Below, one piece after another: positions 22,219 through 34,400 of a DNA stretch of 64,000 nt. The DNA is taken from contig CBFFRP010000297.1 in assembly GCA_965644295.1 (NCBI GenBank), forward strand, positions 1-64,000, written 5' to 3'. The stretch's first letter is position 1; every line of letters begins with the position of its first letter. The notes beneath the pieces are model-generated. The model made no database searches, was not told where the DNA came from, and worked only from the letters and a program-made list of their open reading frames with translations. Both the position numbers and the translations under genes were made by a program. Source of the DNA: Paraphysomonas bandaiensis (Eukaryota; Chrysophyceae).

Positions 22219-22651
22219 TAATATAAATAAACAATGTTTCTTTCTATCCGACTAAAGTATTAATACTGTAATCTTTCTGATGAGAAAGACCGTGTTTACA
22301 ACGTTCTAAGAATTTAAAGTGCTTCCCAAACCGAGAATACACTGTCCAGAACACCAAACCGGTGAAACTGCCTCCTAACACAAGCAAACCGCGAGTATAG
22401 AATGAGTTAAATTACGTTAAAACGTGTAAAAGAAGAAATGAAAACATACAACACTCTATCTTGCTGTGAATCATCTACAGTTTACAGTATCATACTTGTA
22501 CATATACGGGACTTATATCCCTTCAAGAATACAGTAACCGCAATGTATACTAAATAAACTGAAAATGAAAGTACAACAGCATGCTACCTAGAGTACCGCA
22601 GTATAACACCGTATAACTCCACGTATAACAGTAACTACAGGTATGCGTGAC
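21634..22651 (-). repeat. Gag-plus-leader module, copy 2
   Basis: Same module as 4355-5375. It ends at the same GTATGCGTGACAC, here joined directly to the start of a SINE-like repeat piece. The shared end in two unrelated contexts suggests a true element terminus. Confidence 0.8.
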
Positions 22652-22882
22652 ACAGCAGATATTGTTCTGCCCACTCATAGCCAAATGCTTGAGTGGTACA
22701 AGGGACACTAATAAGTGTCACTTGTGTAGACGTCTTTGGGCCCTGACGAATAAACAGGCATCCGGGAATGGGCCCACCTCAAGGGCATCCGGGACAGGGC
22801 CCACCAGAAGGGTAACCGGGGTATTGGGCTGCCTGCTGAAGTTAAGCATCCGGGATGTTCACCTTAAGAACTCAAAACACCT
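22652..22882 (+). repeat. SINE-like retroposon, middle part (copy A)
   Basis: Matches 45608-45828 of the complete copy, from AGCAGATATT to TTCACCTTAAGAACTCA. It contains four tandem units of about 27 bp built around GCATCCGGGA-GGGCCCACC (22756-22862). Both the head and the hairpin end are missing. Confidence 0.75.
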
Positions 22883-23689
22883 GAAGTCAGCAGATGTCAG
22901 GTATATCAACATTCTGCTTGCTCCCTGCGTTTGCTTTGAGTGATTGATGCTGAGTATGAGTTCACATTATTCGGTATCTGTGTGGCCAATGACCGAGGTA
23001 ATGCGTCAAACTTTCCTCATGGATGCATGGCAATGGCAATGATGTGATTAGACCTGTCATGTCTTCTCACACGTCTACTGCCTAGTCTTGGTTTCTCCTG
23101 ACCCAGGTCATTGAGATTATATCAAGGCTCTGGCACTGTTCTCCAAGCAGTGTCAGGTACATTTGTGGTGCTTTTATGTTATTCTTGCTTAGTAGGTTTT
23201 CATCCGAGCGGGGAAGGTGCACGGTTTCCTACTAGTGTAAGTCACTCGGGAGAAGAGTGCAAGGTGGATGCATGTGCTGGACGAGAGCACACAATGGAGG
23301 GAAGACATTGGAGTCAGCTTGAATTTGTAACAGATTTTGGTAGATGTCTGTTTCATGCGTCAGTGTGCAAAATTGCACCAGTGAGACCGCTTCGTGACCG
23401 TGGGAGGACCCGGCGCTATAGAGCTACTTTATTCTCCCTTCCAGACTACCTGCTGCTGTGAACACCACCTTGAAGAGGGCCCTAAAGATCTGCCGCATAT
23501 ACAGGAGACATATGCCGAAGACACCGACCGCAAGTTGTTTGTGTTAGGACAAGTAGATTGGGCAGGAGCGTATGATCCGGCTTAAACACGCAACTCGTCG
23601 TATGCCCATGTAGCTAACTAAATCGTGTTGTATAGTTGAGCACTTGTCGGTGCATGCAATAGTAACTAGATGAGAGTCATGTTAAGCAT
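22883..23689. other. Repeat-flanked region without a supported gene
   Basis: GC content rises to about half. A 116-codon open stretch at 23111-23461 (+) has no recognisable domain, intron signals or relatives in this window. It may be old mobile-element sequence. Confidence 0.35.
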
Positions 23690-23762
23690 AGTGTCGCGCG
23701 AGTTGTTAGGTTGGTCGCGGCAACGCACAAGCTTGCGCTTCTTAATAATCAGATTTTCAATT
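23690..23762 (+). repeat. Hairpin-end fragment of the LINE/SINE family
   Basis: GCAACGCACAAGC (23720-23732) followed by TTAATAATCAGATTTTCAATTTT matches the last part of the hairpin and the terminal bases of the retroposon family. The first half of the hairpin is lost. A MITE-like repeat follows directly. Confidence 0.5.
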
Positions 23763-23914
23763 TTATTATGAGCGGTATTATCTTCTTAGTTATTAATGAC
23801 AATTATTGGGCTATCAATGGCCATTATAAATGCCGGGACATTTTTCACTAATGCCATTATTGTTACCGGGAACTGGACTACCATTGATGGACCATTAACG
23901 GTTACCAGGCCCTG
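23763..23914. mobile_element. MITE-like palindromic repeat, copy 1
   Basis: Non-coding 150-bp repeat with many ATTAATG/CATTAAT palindromes. It shares GAACTGGACTACCATT with 55901-55965 and TATTATGAGCG plus the middle with 57134-57281. It ends in CCAGGCCCTG, the inverse of the CAGGGCCTGG that starts the 55901 copy. Confidence 0.55.
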
Positions 23915-24151
23915 CAATATAATACATATATACAAGGGCGAAAATACTACGCGTATACATAGTTCGAATAGCATTGGAAAACGCAGATGCTTTTTATCAC
24001 AAAAACAATAATAGTACTGCGATTACATACTATATTGGATTACCCAGGTTTATATGTGTGCTAGACACTTCATTACTGATTTCCTTGTTTCGAAAATCTA
24101 CAGCATTTTTATAGAGAAGTTGAACACTGCCATAAAAACACCAAGTCTAAA

Positions 24152-25701
24152 CTAAGCAACCTTTCTCTGCCTGACATCTACACCAGGGTATCTATGAAGA
24201 ATTGGTCCCAGCATAAACTGTGTACATGCAAATATTGGGATAATCAGCAGTAGAAGAGCTATGTTCAGATAGTCTAGTCGTCCAGACCCATACACATCAA
24301 GCAGTACAAATGCAGGGTATTGTAGGAAGTTCACTGCACTCGATAAACAAGACATGGAGCCGTATAACCTTCCAGCATTCATTGGGCCGAACACTCTGGC
24401 GAAATAGGTCCCGAGAAGGCTGTACAGAAACGCACGATATGCACAGAAAAATAAGAATGTCACGACCTGGGCTTCGAGGCTCGGTACTAACACGAATACA
24501 CCATGAAGAATGCTTAGTACAAGCACCGAATGAAAAGCGCCGGTGAATCCGTGCGCCTTGAATATATAGTCGATAACAGGGATAAAAACAAATCCAAGGG
24601 GAAGGCATGCCACGAATATTTGAGTGTATAGGTATCCCTTGTTATCATCCCCAAGAGACTTCAGAACTTCCTTGACAATGCCAAAATAGGTATTAGTCTT
24701 CAGTATATTCATACTAGCATACAGCGTAATGAATATAAAGGGCGGGTGGCGGAGCAGTCTAGACCAGGGAGAAAAATAGAGAGATTCCAGATGACCACTC
24801 TCGGAGGGCATAATATCTGTACAGCCGGCAGTATTCTTTGCATCACTACTGGCAGCAGGAAATTTACTGTCCAGCTCTAAACCACCCTCTTCGTAATTAT
24901 TCACAGGAGATAGAACATTTTCAACGACAGACTCACAGATAGTTTCCACAGGCACTTCCATTTTCCCACTGTTCTTCAGTCGGTTCAACTCGGGCTCAAA
25001 ATACCGCCATAGTATCGAAAGAAAACCATACAACACAGCGGAAACTATAGCTAATGCCACAAATATGCTAGACCTCGAGAAGTGCATATGCTTGTACACC
25101 AGAAAGCACAACAGAAACAAGACCCCCGAAGTATCAAATAAGCAATTAACAGCAGTCATTACGAGAGAGATATACTCCTCCTCCACAACGAATGCTAATG
25201 GGAAAGAGTTCAACATTGTTAAACTTCCCCCAACTCCAATAAGTATTCCCGCTAATATAAAAAGGTTACCATCATCCTCATCAGCAATACCTACCACAAC
25301 AGGGGTGAGCATTAAACACTGCATTTGATATATACTTGATACCAAGAAAAAGCATCCCCATGCTCACAGATAGGCCAGACTATAAATAAAATTAGACCAA
25401 CTTAACTTTGAAACAATTAACTCACAGCAATCGTCGTTTTCATTGGACCAAAATAATCCGTCATAACACCAGAGAAAAAGGCACCAAACATGAATACTGA
25501 GCTACTCAAAGTGTAAAGGAAACTGAACTGTCTTCTCTGAGACTGACATGTACTATCTTCTTCATTGCATTGTGAACTATAGATACCTTCTTCTTCTAAC
25601 ATTAATTGAAGAGGGGCCCATCCGAATATAATTCCAGAGAACAGAGTAGTTGTTAACAGAGCAATGGATACTAATGCTATTTTAAGGTAAGACTTGTCCA
25701 T
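24152..25701 (-). CDS. SLC43-like major facilitator transporter
   Basis: Polytopic membrane transporter, 484 residues in three exons: 25426-25701, a 12-nt micro-exon at 25368-25379, and 24152-25318. The N-terminus has helix 1, then GWAPLQLMLEEEGIYSS, a Cys-containing loop and TDYFGPMK, the MFS loop 2-3 signature. Together these resemble the SLC43 family (large neutral amino acid or nucleobase carriers; the apicomplexan ApiAT proteins are relatives). A long hydrophilic central loop separates the two halves, then six more helices follow. The micro-exon is inferred: it lets two introns of 46 and 49 nt keep the frame through helix 2, but a single 107-nt intron is also possible and would drop four residues. 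Substrate unknown. It is divergent from the myosin gene, with 616 bp between starts. Confidence 0.75.
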
Positions 25702-26317
25702 TTAAACAGCACTAAGTGAGAGTATTAAGAGAAATATCACTAGTATATACGTATACCCCAGATATTACATGACCACAAGCCTATCAGTGATAGCTCTAAT
25801 AGCTCGTTGTAAAGTACTGTAAGTAAGTTAGTCTCTTGGTCATAGCAATACCACCCACAATTACTTACTATCATCAATACCAACCAATGAAATGATCAAT
25901 ACTAGGATTCCTACAAGTTGATTTGCTCAAATAGTATAATCATGATTTCTGATTTTTAGGATTGAAAAAACACATATATATATCACATAAATTGTAGTTT
26001 TTGTCACTTCTGCAGATTATCTAGAATACACTGTCTACATACATAAGTAGCGATGAGGGAACAACTTACCATACTCTACTATCGTACATCTACGTACATG
26101 GTACAATACCTCTACTTGCTATACATATATATGTGTATGTATGTGTATGTATGTGTATGTATGTATAATTGTGTAGAGGTTACTGTACATACATACATAC
26201 TTGCAAATAAATTTTGTAAGCATCCATCAGACCATATCTAACCATACTCTATTATCCTCACAATTGAAATCATTCATTATCATATAATACACTCTCTTTG
26301 ATCTTATTCTTTTGATC
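25702..26317. promoter_or_regulatory. Divergent spacer between transporter and myosin
   Basis: A 616-bp AT-rich spacer separating two start codons on opposite strands, so it must hold both promoters. I see no defined promoter element. A GTATGTAT microsatellite lies inside it. Confidence 0.4.
26116..26164. repeat. Microsatellite, (GTATGTAT)n
   Basis: About 45 bp of TATATATGTG followed by repeated GTATGTAT units. Confidence 0.9.
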
Positions 26318-29300
26318 ATGGTATTAACAGAGGAACAAAAGTTATGCTATAAACCATCCTTAACGGAGGGAAGACAGGAAGGTATGTGAGATCTGTATCA
26401 AAGAGATGAGGAATAAGGAATATTCATATGATAGATTTGGTTCTAATGACTGATATATCTGCCGAAGCGGTTGAATCCATATTAAATGCAAGATATGATC
26501 GTGATGATATGTATACCTCTATTGGGCCTGTGTTAATTGCTGTCAATCCTTACCGATTGATATTCAAAGGAGATCAACCTATATACGCGGAAGATGTTGC
26601 GAGGCATTATTACAAGTCATCTCCTCTAGAGGTTGCGCCCCATATATTTAGAATAGCTAGTGATGCCTTCAAGAGTATGCAAGAATACCATGAAAACCAA
26701 ACCATAATAGTTACTGGTGAATCTGGGGCAGGTATCGATGACTAGTGTTACATCATCATTTTATTATTAATGTTCTACAGGGAAAACCGAGGCTGCTAAA
26801 CAGCTAATGACATTCATGACTTTGGTTTGTTTGGATAATGAGGCCTCGTCATCAAACAGCAGTGCTCCTGCACGTCGACTAACAATTTCTGACGACGGAT
26901 CAGTGTCAACGCTCGATGGGCTCTCACTTGCGGAGAGGATTGAATCTCAGAATAAGATGTCCGCCAAGGACCGTGTAATGCGAGGTTTAGCTGACCTTGC
27001 TGAGAGAGAGACCGTGAACAGAAAGCTTCGTAGTCGCAATGTAAAAACGAGAAATAGCAAGAACGTATTGGCTGCACTGCGTCCAAATGCTGCAGATGTT
27101 GAGCTACTCCGTTCCAGTGCTGAGAATGAAATCGAGCTACGGGAGACTTTTGAAAGTATATGTGAGGAAGCGGATGGAGAGCAATATGTGACCATCCAAG
27201 ATATTGCCAGTATGAGTGAGATCTCCGAACTCATGGAGATGGGAACCATTACGGAGGAGTTTTTACTGGAGGTCGCACGCGGAGTTACAGGAGAGGAAAC
27301 AGCGGAGGAACCAGCGGGGCTACATCTAAATTTTCCACAGTTCAAGCAAGCACTGAAGCTCGTCGAGGTGGAGGTGCAATACATGGATGATACAAAGAAG
27401 ACTGAGCGCCGCCGAGCACAATCTATATTTGACTACCATCATGTGGCTATGGATTTGCTGGAGGATCCTGTGCCTACAATGGATGGTGAAGACGCGGTAA
27501 ATCCACTACAGCTCATGTCACTGAATGACATTCGTGCCCAACTTTTAGAAAGTAATCCTGTCTTGGAAGCTTTCGGGAACAGTCAGACTATACGTAATGA
27601 CAACTCTTCCAGGTTCGGGAAATATCTGGAACTACAGTTCAACGGCACCGGAAACCTTATTGGGGGTAAAGTATCAACTTACGTGCTGGAAAAAGCACGA
27701 CTGGTGCATCAGGGGGAAAAGGAAAGGAATTTTCATGTGCTCCATCTTTTTACCCATGGAAGTATGGAGCGTGACAGAGAACAGTACTTATTGGAGCCAC
27801 CAGAGGCGTACAACTATCTCCAATTCACTGACAAGAAGATAGATGGAGATGAAGAACGGTTTACACTCTCTACACTAAAAGACTCGTTAAGGAAAATTGG
27901 AATTGGAAACAAGATGCAGACCGACATATTCCAGGTTCTCTCCGGAATTCTCACACTCGGTAATATTACTTTTGAGGACCATGGATCAGATGCGGCAGCG
28001 ACCATTACCAACCCAGATGTGCTTGCGAGATGCTGCATGCTGCTTCACGTTGATCCAGGTCCTCTTGAGGCAGCGATAGTTGCGCATAAGTTGAGACAGG
28101 CAGAAAACGCTCCACAGTCTAGCCCTTCTGGAGATGATAATCGTTCCCGTCGAGTGACGGTAGCCATCCGCTACCACGACATGTGCGAAGCCGCTGTATG
28201 CAGAGACACTCTTGCCAAGGAAACCTACAACAGACTCTTCCTGTGGATCGTGAATGCGATCAACACTAATATTGAGTACCGGGGGCCAAATAAACGCACT
28301 ATAGGGATTTTAGACATATATGGGTTCGAGATATTCGAGGTTCGCTGACTGCCTTCTTATGACGATAGCGTTAACTGCTCTTACAGGATAATCACTTCGA
28401 GCAATTTTGTATCAATTGGGTGAATGAGAAACTTCAACAATTTTTCATAGAACAGACTCTTCGTGCCGAACAGTTGGAGTACGAGGCAGAGAAAGTGGAG
28501 TGGACATATATTGAGGTGTGTTCGTGAGACTGCACTGTATTATTTTCTTTAAATTGTTTTCTTCAGTACTTTGACAACAAGGTCGTCGTTGATGTTATCG
28601 AATCTAAACGTGGCATTCTATCCATTCTAGACGATCAGTTGTCGTTCAAGAACTGTAATGCAGAGACATTTACGAATGCTATACGCTCCACTCTAGGTGA
28701 TAACAGCCATGTAATATCTCCTGATGTTTACACCAGGAAGAATTCCGACAAGACCGCATTTAAATTCGGCATTCGACATTATGCTGGTGATGTATGCTAT
28801 AATGCTATGTATTTTATCGAGAAGAACACAGACGCCCTGTACGAAGATGTAATGAAAGTTATGCGATCCAGTAGGAGCCCCTTTATTGCCGAGTTGTTCG
28901 CAGACCGTAGGTCCGGTGAGGAGAAGTCAAAGCGACCTCCGACCATTGGCGTACAGTTCCGAAAGCATCTTGGTGACCTTGTTTCTACACTTCGCAACTG
29001 CAAGCCGCACTATGTGCGGTGCATCAAGCCGAACGATGAGAAGAGCCCAGAGTATCTTGATCGAGCGAGAGTTATTCATCAGATTCAGTATCTTGGCATT
29101 GTTGAGAACATCAAGGTCAGGAGGGCAGGGTACTGCCATCGATCAACATTTAAGGAATTCGTGTCGCGTTATCGAATGCTTAGCACGCATACTTGGCCTC
29201 GGTGGAACGCCAGCTCCAGTGATGAAGATTGTCGACACATTCTCAATAGTACATCCCCTATGTGTTTCAAGCACAGTCGTGCCCTTGAGACGCCCTCTTG

Positions 29301-30577
29301 GCAAGATAATGTCGACTATAAAATGGGTGTAACAAAGGTCTTTATAAAAGATCCCACCACGTTGTTTGTGTTGGAGAAAAACAGAGCTGTTGCTATGAAT
29401 GCAATAGTCAGGAGAGTACAGGCAGTAATACGTGGATTCGTTGCATGGAGTCGGTACGGTGTTATACGTAGAGGGCTCATTAAATGGCAGGCGAATGTCA
29501 GATGCTTCCTTGGCAAAAAGCATTATGCAAGGACTCGAGTGGACATAATACGTTTCCAGGCATTTGCCCGTCGCTTCGTGGAGAGGTGTCGTTACAGAAA
29601 GCTTTATGAGAGATTCAAGGGAGTACCCCCTCGTATATACGCACGGAAGATGCAAGCCGTTACGAGAGGGTTTCAGTTGCGTTGTAAATTGATCGAAAGT
29701 GAACCTGGCATGTACAAGAAGCTTAGGTGTTGTGTAGATAATATTCGCACGAGTGGACAAAGATTAGCTGCCTCTCTTGTGGTGGAGCGGGTTTATCGCG
29801 GCCATGTTGGGCGTACGCGCTTTGCAAGAAGAAAACTTGCTTGGCTTCGTGTAAGAGTAAGTTGTGCTGCGTTAATCGCCACATGTTTAATTCGTAAGTT
29901 TGTAGTTTTACATGAAACTGAAGGTCCGGAGAGTGATGGCAAAGAAAAAGTGGGACAAGGAATATCATGAGACAATTAACACTCTACGTAGTACGGGAGG
30001 GCTAACTTTAATAAAGTGTCGGCATAATGGTACTAGTGCCACGGAGAAGTCGTTCCGTTTAATGGAAAACAATTTGCTGCAGTGGAACACTGGGCTTTTC
30101 AGTAAAATGAAACTTGGTATCCAAATGAATCACACCACCGAGGTATGTGCACGTATATTATATTGTTCATCCGTATATAATAGAGGAGGGTAGATTTCGA
30201 AGGGAGGAATTACTTATAAGCGGGATGGCCGGCAATCTGTGGCGATAAATCTTAAGGAAAACCCATTTAAGAAGTTGGACCCTTCTGCGAATTCTTCAGC
30301 GATCCCAAGCGACCAGATGGAGGACCTAGCAATCACGATTGCGAACCCACCCTTGCACGAACTCATCATAGTGGCGGAGAGTAAAGAAGCCAGAGACAAA
30401 CTGTACAATGTTTTTACCCGCTTCTTGCTTGAGTTGGAACCGTCTACTATTTTGGAGGAGCCACACTCACCAGCATCTACTAGCGGCTCCCTCTCACCTA
30501 GAGGTGACTCTGGGAATGTACAAAACAACGAGGTTATTATGCCTCCTGTACCCTGTCCAGACAGTGGGGAATCCTAA
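26318..30577 (+). CDS. Myosin heavy chain with enlarged motor loop 1 and lipid-binding-type tail
   Basis: Actin-based motor, 1,319 residues in seven exons: 26318-26381, 26435-26731, 26781-28339, 28387-28515, 28567-29856, 29906-30142, 30194-30577; all introns are 47-53 nt, GT-AG. The start ATG at 26318 gives a short N-terminus with no SH3-like domain. The P-loop GESGAGKT (residue 116 on) is split by intron 2; switch [11 protein letters not shown] starts at 393; switch II is DIYGFEIFE near 632; the converter-side block is [10 protein letters not shown]. Some 270 residues separate P-loop from switch I against about 50 in ordinary myosins; the extra segment includes an EF-hand-like stretch. Residues 954-1113 carry five or six IQ-like motifs. 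The tail (1114-1319) has a PH- or TH1-like fold pattern and a Ser/Pro-rich end. The TH1 resemblance hints at class I, but class assignment needs a tree. Confidence 0.92.
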
Positions 30578-31450
30578 ATCTTCATTCCTGTGCGTTTTGA
30601 TTTAGTATCGTAGCTATTGCTAACTCATGTGGTCTACATATCATACGGAAGGGTAGATAAGTGGTTAGAAATTTTCTTGTTTGGAGGTATTCAGTCCTAT
30701 ATATTGTTGACATGGAAACACGAACCTATAGTCGTTGCGGTATGCATTTAGCATACAACTGACGTTGTTTCTGCTGAACGGATTTGCAAATTATAAATTG
30801 GTTGTTGCGGTATTCATTACCAAACGCTAATCATAAGGCATTGTGTACTGGTGCTATTTTAACGCGATCTTAGATTCTTGATATTTAGTGCAGTCAATAT
30901 TAGTGCGAGGAAACTATATATATTGTAACCATGAGTTATATCAGAAAATTAAGATTTTAGCTAGTCATAATATTCAATGAGAGATGCTAATTTTATATAT
31001 AAAATAAATACTACAAAACTCGTAATATTAGGTAATAGGAAGGCATACGTAGTAGTAGTGAATGTCTAATTATTTAGCAATAGGCGTTGAGACCTTGCAT
31101 CAATTAGTGGCTAGAAGAATGCTAGTCATTAAGGCATACGTAAAGTAAGTGTGGCATGTAAATTGAACAACTAATGCTTTGGTAGGGGTAGGGCATTACA
31201 ATATTAAACTGCACAAGAATTACATTATAGTATATATTATTTTGTGCTCCTTCTAGACGATATAATGCGAGTATACGAGATACATTCATATGTATAATCT
31301 ATATTACTCCTGATATATTATTACAGTACTATGTCCTAGTTGTACATCATATCTCATACTACAACTCGATTGGAACTCATTCAACATCTACACCCACGCA
31401 AGGCACTGGAGTGATATTATCAACCAATCTATATCAGTCCAATACCCAGC
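30578..31450. other. Convergent 3' spacer, no gene seen
   Basis: AT-rich 873 bp between the stop codons of myosin and IFT140. It holds both 3' ends; no open frame or repeat from the families described here. Confidence 0.5.
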
Positions 31451-34400
31451 CTATTTCCTATACTTCCCTCCCCCATATCGGCCACTGCGATTGAATTGGG
31501 CCTTCTCTTCCTCAATTTCGTCATCAACCTAATATTGCAACAATAGTAGCGAAATAAGCCATTTAGAAACATATACATTTCCATCATTCCACACCTCATC
31601 CACCTCTTCCACAATCTCATCTTCATCACGATCAGATCCGACGTCATCGTCCTGCTTATCATCATCCAGAGGAACCCCGACAGCTCTGTGGACATCGTCC
31701 AATACCTCCGCGTCTATGTAGGGGTGCAGCAAAATCCGTCTCTCCTTCATATCCAACATGTATTGATAAGCACGCCTCATATCTCCTGTGTGATGAAAAT
31801 GCTCTACAAGCATCGCCAGACAATCGCCGACGCGAATAGCCATATCCAATTGAGGTTCCTCTAATATGTTTTCGCATATGGCGACCATTTCATCAGGGTC
31901 TTTTTTGGCGCATTTTCTCGCAGTAACGAATCTCTCGATCAAAGACCTACATATGGACAATGATGAATCAGCAAACAAAACAATAGTGTTACGATTCTTA
32001 CAGTCGTGATTCCAGAGTAGAAACCATTTCTTCAATATGCCTACCCTTCGCCTCCCGCAGATATTTCATTGACTCCTTGAGGGCCCTATAGGCCTTCTCA
32101 TAATCTCTGTACTCATCGATTTCTACCTAGAGAAATTTCTCAGTAACTCATCTGATAAAAGAAACAGCAAGTGCATTAATTCCTTACCTGTGCGCAACTG
32201 TCATAAAACCCAGCCAGCTGTTCATAAGCCTTCGCCTTGGAATAAAAGGTGATAATTGCCTTCATGATCTCGCCATCTCGCCAATCCATCTGCTGCAAGT
32301 AGTTCGCTGCAAGCTTGTATATCTCTGCATTGCGTGATATGCTTGCAAACTGAATTACGGCTTTCGTGTCGCCGCCTCGCAGAAGGCATTTTATAGCCCG
32401 GATTCTGTCACCAGCCTGCGTATACTTCTTGGAGGCAAGTGTAAATGATCCCTGCTTCTTCAGTGCTCTCCCTAAATTCGCCAAAATTTCCTTTCGTTCA
32501 TTAGAGTCGAAACCATCTGACGGTGGCGTTAAAAGCTGGGCCATTTCCTCTGTGATGTTGACTTTCTGCTGCATGCACATTTCTATAGCTTGGGGATATC
32601 TACGAGCCATTATGTACAGCTCAACAGCTTTTTCAAACTGGCGGTGCATTACAAGGAATTCTGCACATCTTGCCAATATCTGTGGAGAAGTGTCTGCTCC
32701 GAGATCTTGTGCAATGATATTCACCATATCGAATATCGCAGACCTCTGCTGTCGGGTCACACCTACTGCATCACCACTCTGACCAACTCGGAAGCATATA
32801 TCCAAAGCGTGGAGATAGTCCCCACCTTTGTGGTACAGCTGTACAGCCTTTTCAAGGTCACCCTTCTGCTCGAAGTGTGTGGCACAGTCTAGCATAAGCG
32901 AAGGAGTAGACTTGATAGCAAACGTCATCAGTTCAGTGTCCATTCCATACGCTTTAGCGAGGCGAATGGCATGATTGTAACAGCCTGAGGCCGCGTAGTA
33001 CGAAATAGCCTCCTGTAATTGTCCCTGAGACTCCAACTGCCTCGCAAAGTGATACGTAGCAGCATTATCCTTAGTATCCTGCACAATATCTGCAGCTTTC
33101 TGAAAGTCTCCCTATTAAAATCATATCAGCCAAAACATAATTTTTTAAACTACCTCTACCTGAAAGCAGAGAATGCGCACAAGACTGAGATAGTCGCCCG
33201 ACTTTAAATAGTATTTTCGTGCTTTGTCGTATCGTTCTTTGCTCTCGAGATAAGCCGCCCACCATTTTAATAACGCCGAATCGTTTGAGTGATGTACGTA
33301 GTCTTCAAGTTCTTCCACCTGACCGAGGGAGTAAAGCATGCGAGGAATCTCCGTCCGAAAGGTTTCTGACTGTTCAAAATGATATATGGCCTCAGGAACA
33401 TCACCAATACTCTCCAAAAACTTGGCATAATGATAGTGAGTAGTCTTCAGGTGTAGTCGGTCATGAGCTTTAGCTAAACTTATGGCCTTCTCCCACTGGC
33501 CAGCGGCTTGGTAGAGAGTATTAAGCAAGTCAAACCTGCCAGCCTCGCGGAAGAGACGTGCCGCATCGTCAAGGAGACCAAGTTGAATGGCTAGGATTCC
33601 CACGCTTACGTCTGGACTGTTTTCTTTCATCGACTCCCTCAGAGCTGCTGCCCCACGCGCGTGCCCCATGTTGCCTAAACACACCTCCGCGACATCCAGA
33701 CGCTTCGTCTTCACACACATTTGGGCCATGTTCTCCCATATAAATGGACTATCGATAGCTTTGACAGCACGATACGCCTCATCAAGTTTACCTAGCGTGA
33801 GGTTAAAACTAAACTCCAGCAGAGCGTATTTCGTGGCATCATCAATTTGATTTACACCGACAAAATCTCTCATGACTTTAGCGAGGATCTTGACAGTGTG
33901 TCGATTGCCAGTTGGGGTTCCGTCCCCGGCCGACATAGACGGCACTGCATTCCTGAAATAAATATTTGGAACTGCAATGCCCAGCAGGTCACCATGTGAT
34001 GAGTCACGAGGAAAAGAGTCCTGCAACAAAATCCCGTGCTCGGTGGACGCGAAGAGCAGCACAACCTCATGTAGGTTTTCTCCCTCGATAGTGGCTTTGG
34101 GTTTATCTGCCGCATCCGCCTTCGTTTCAGCTCCATCGGTTTGCGCCTTAGGGGAAGCCCCGCTTCCCCCAGGTGCTGAATTCGTGCCCGCAGATTGCAT
34201 TCGAACAGCTTCGACAACAATCAATCGATCATCGAAGTTATCCCAATTAGCTCGGGCAGGGTAGCGTGATTGATGAGTAAAGTCGTACACATTGACGGAT
34301 CCCTTAATCCTGTCGAATATGTGCAAGCGAGAATCAGGATGCTGGACCTTCAAGGAACCTTCCACATGACTTGTCATAATGGCCACACGACTTCCCGTGG

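Noticed and set aside
22683-22702. Pol III box A-like TGCTTGAGTGGTACAAGG in the retroposon
   Set aside because: It resembles a tRNA-Leu/Ser box A, but no box B is found at a suitable distance and the complete copy reads CTTGTGTGG, so a tRNA origin is not supported.
23111-23461. 116-codon open stretch
   Set aside because: No domain, no splice context, and located in repeat debris.
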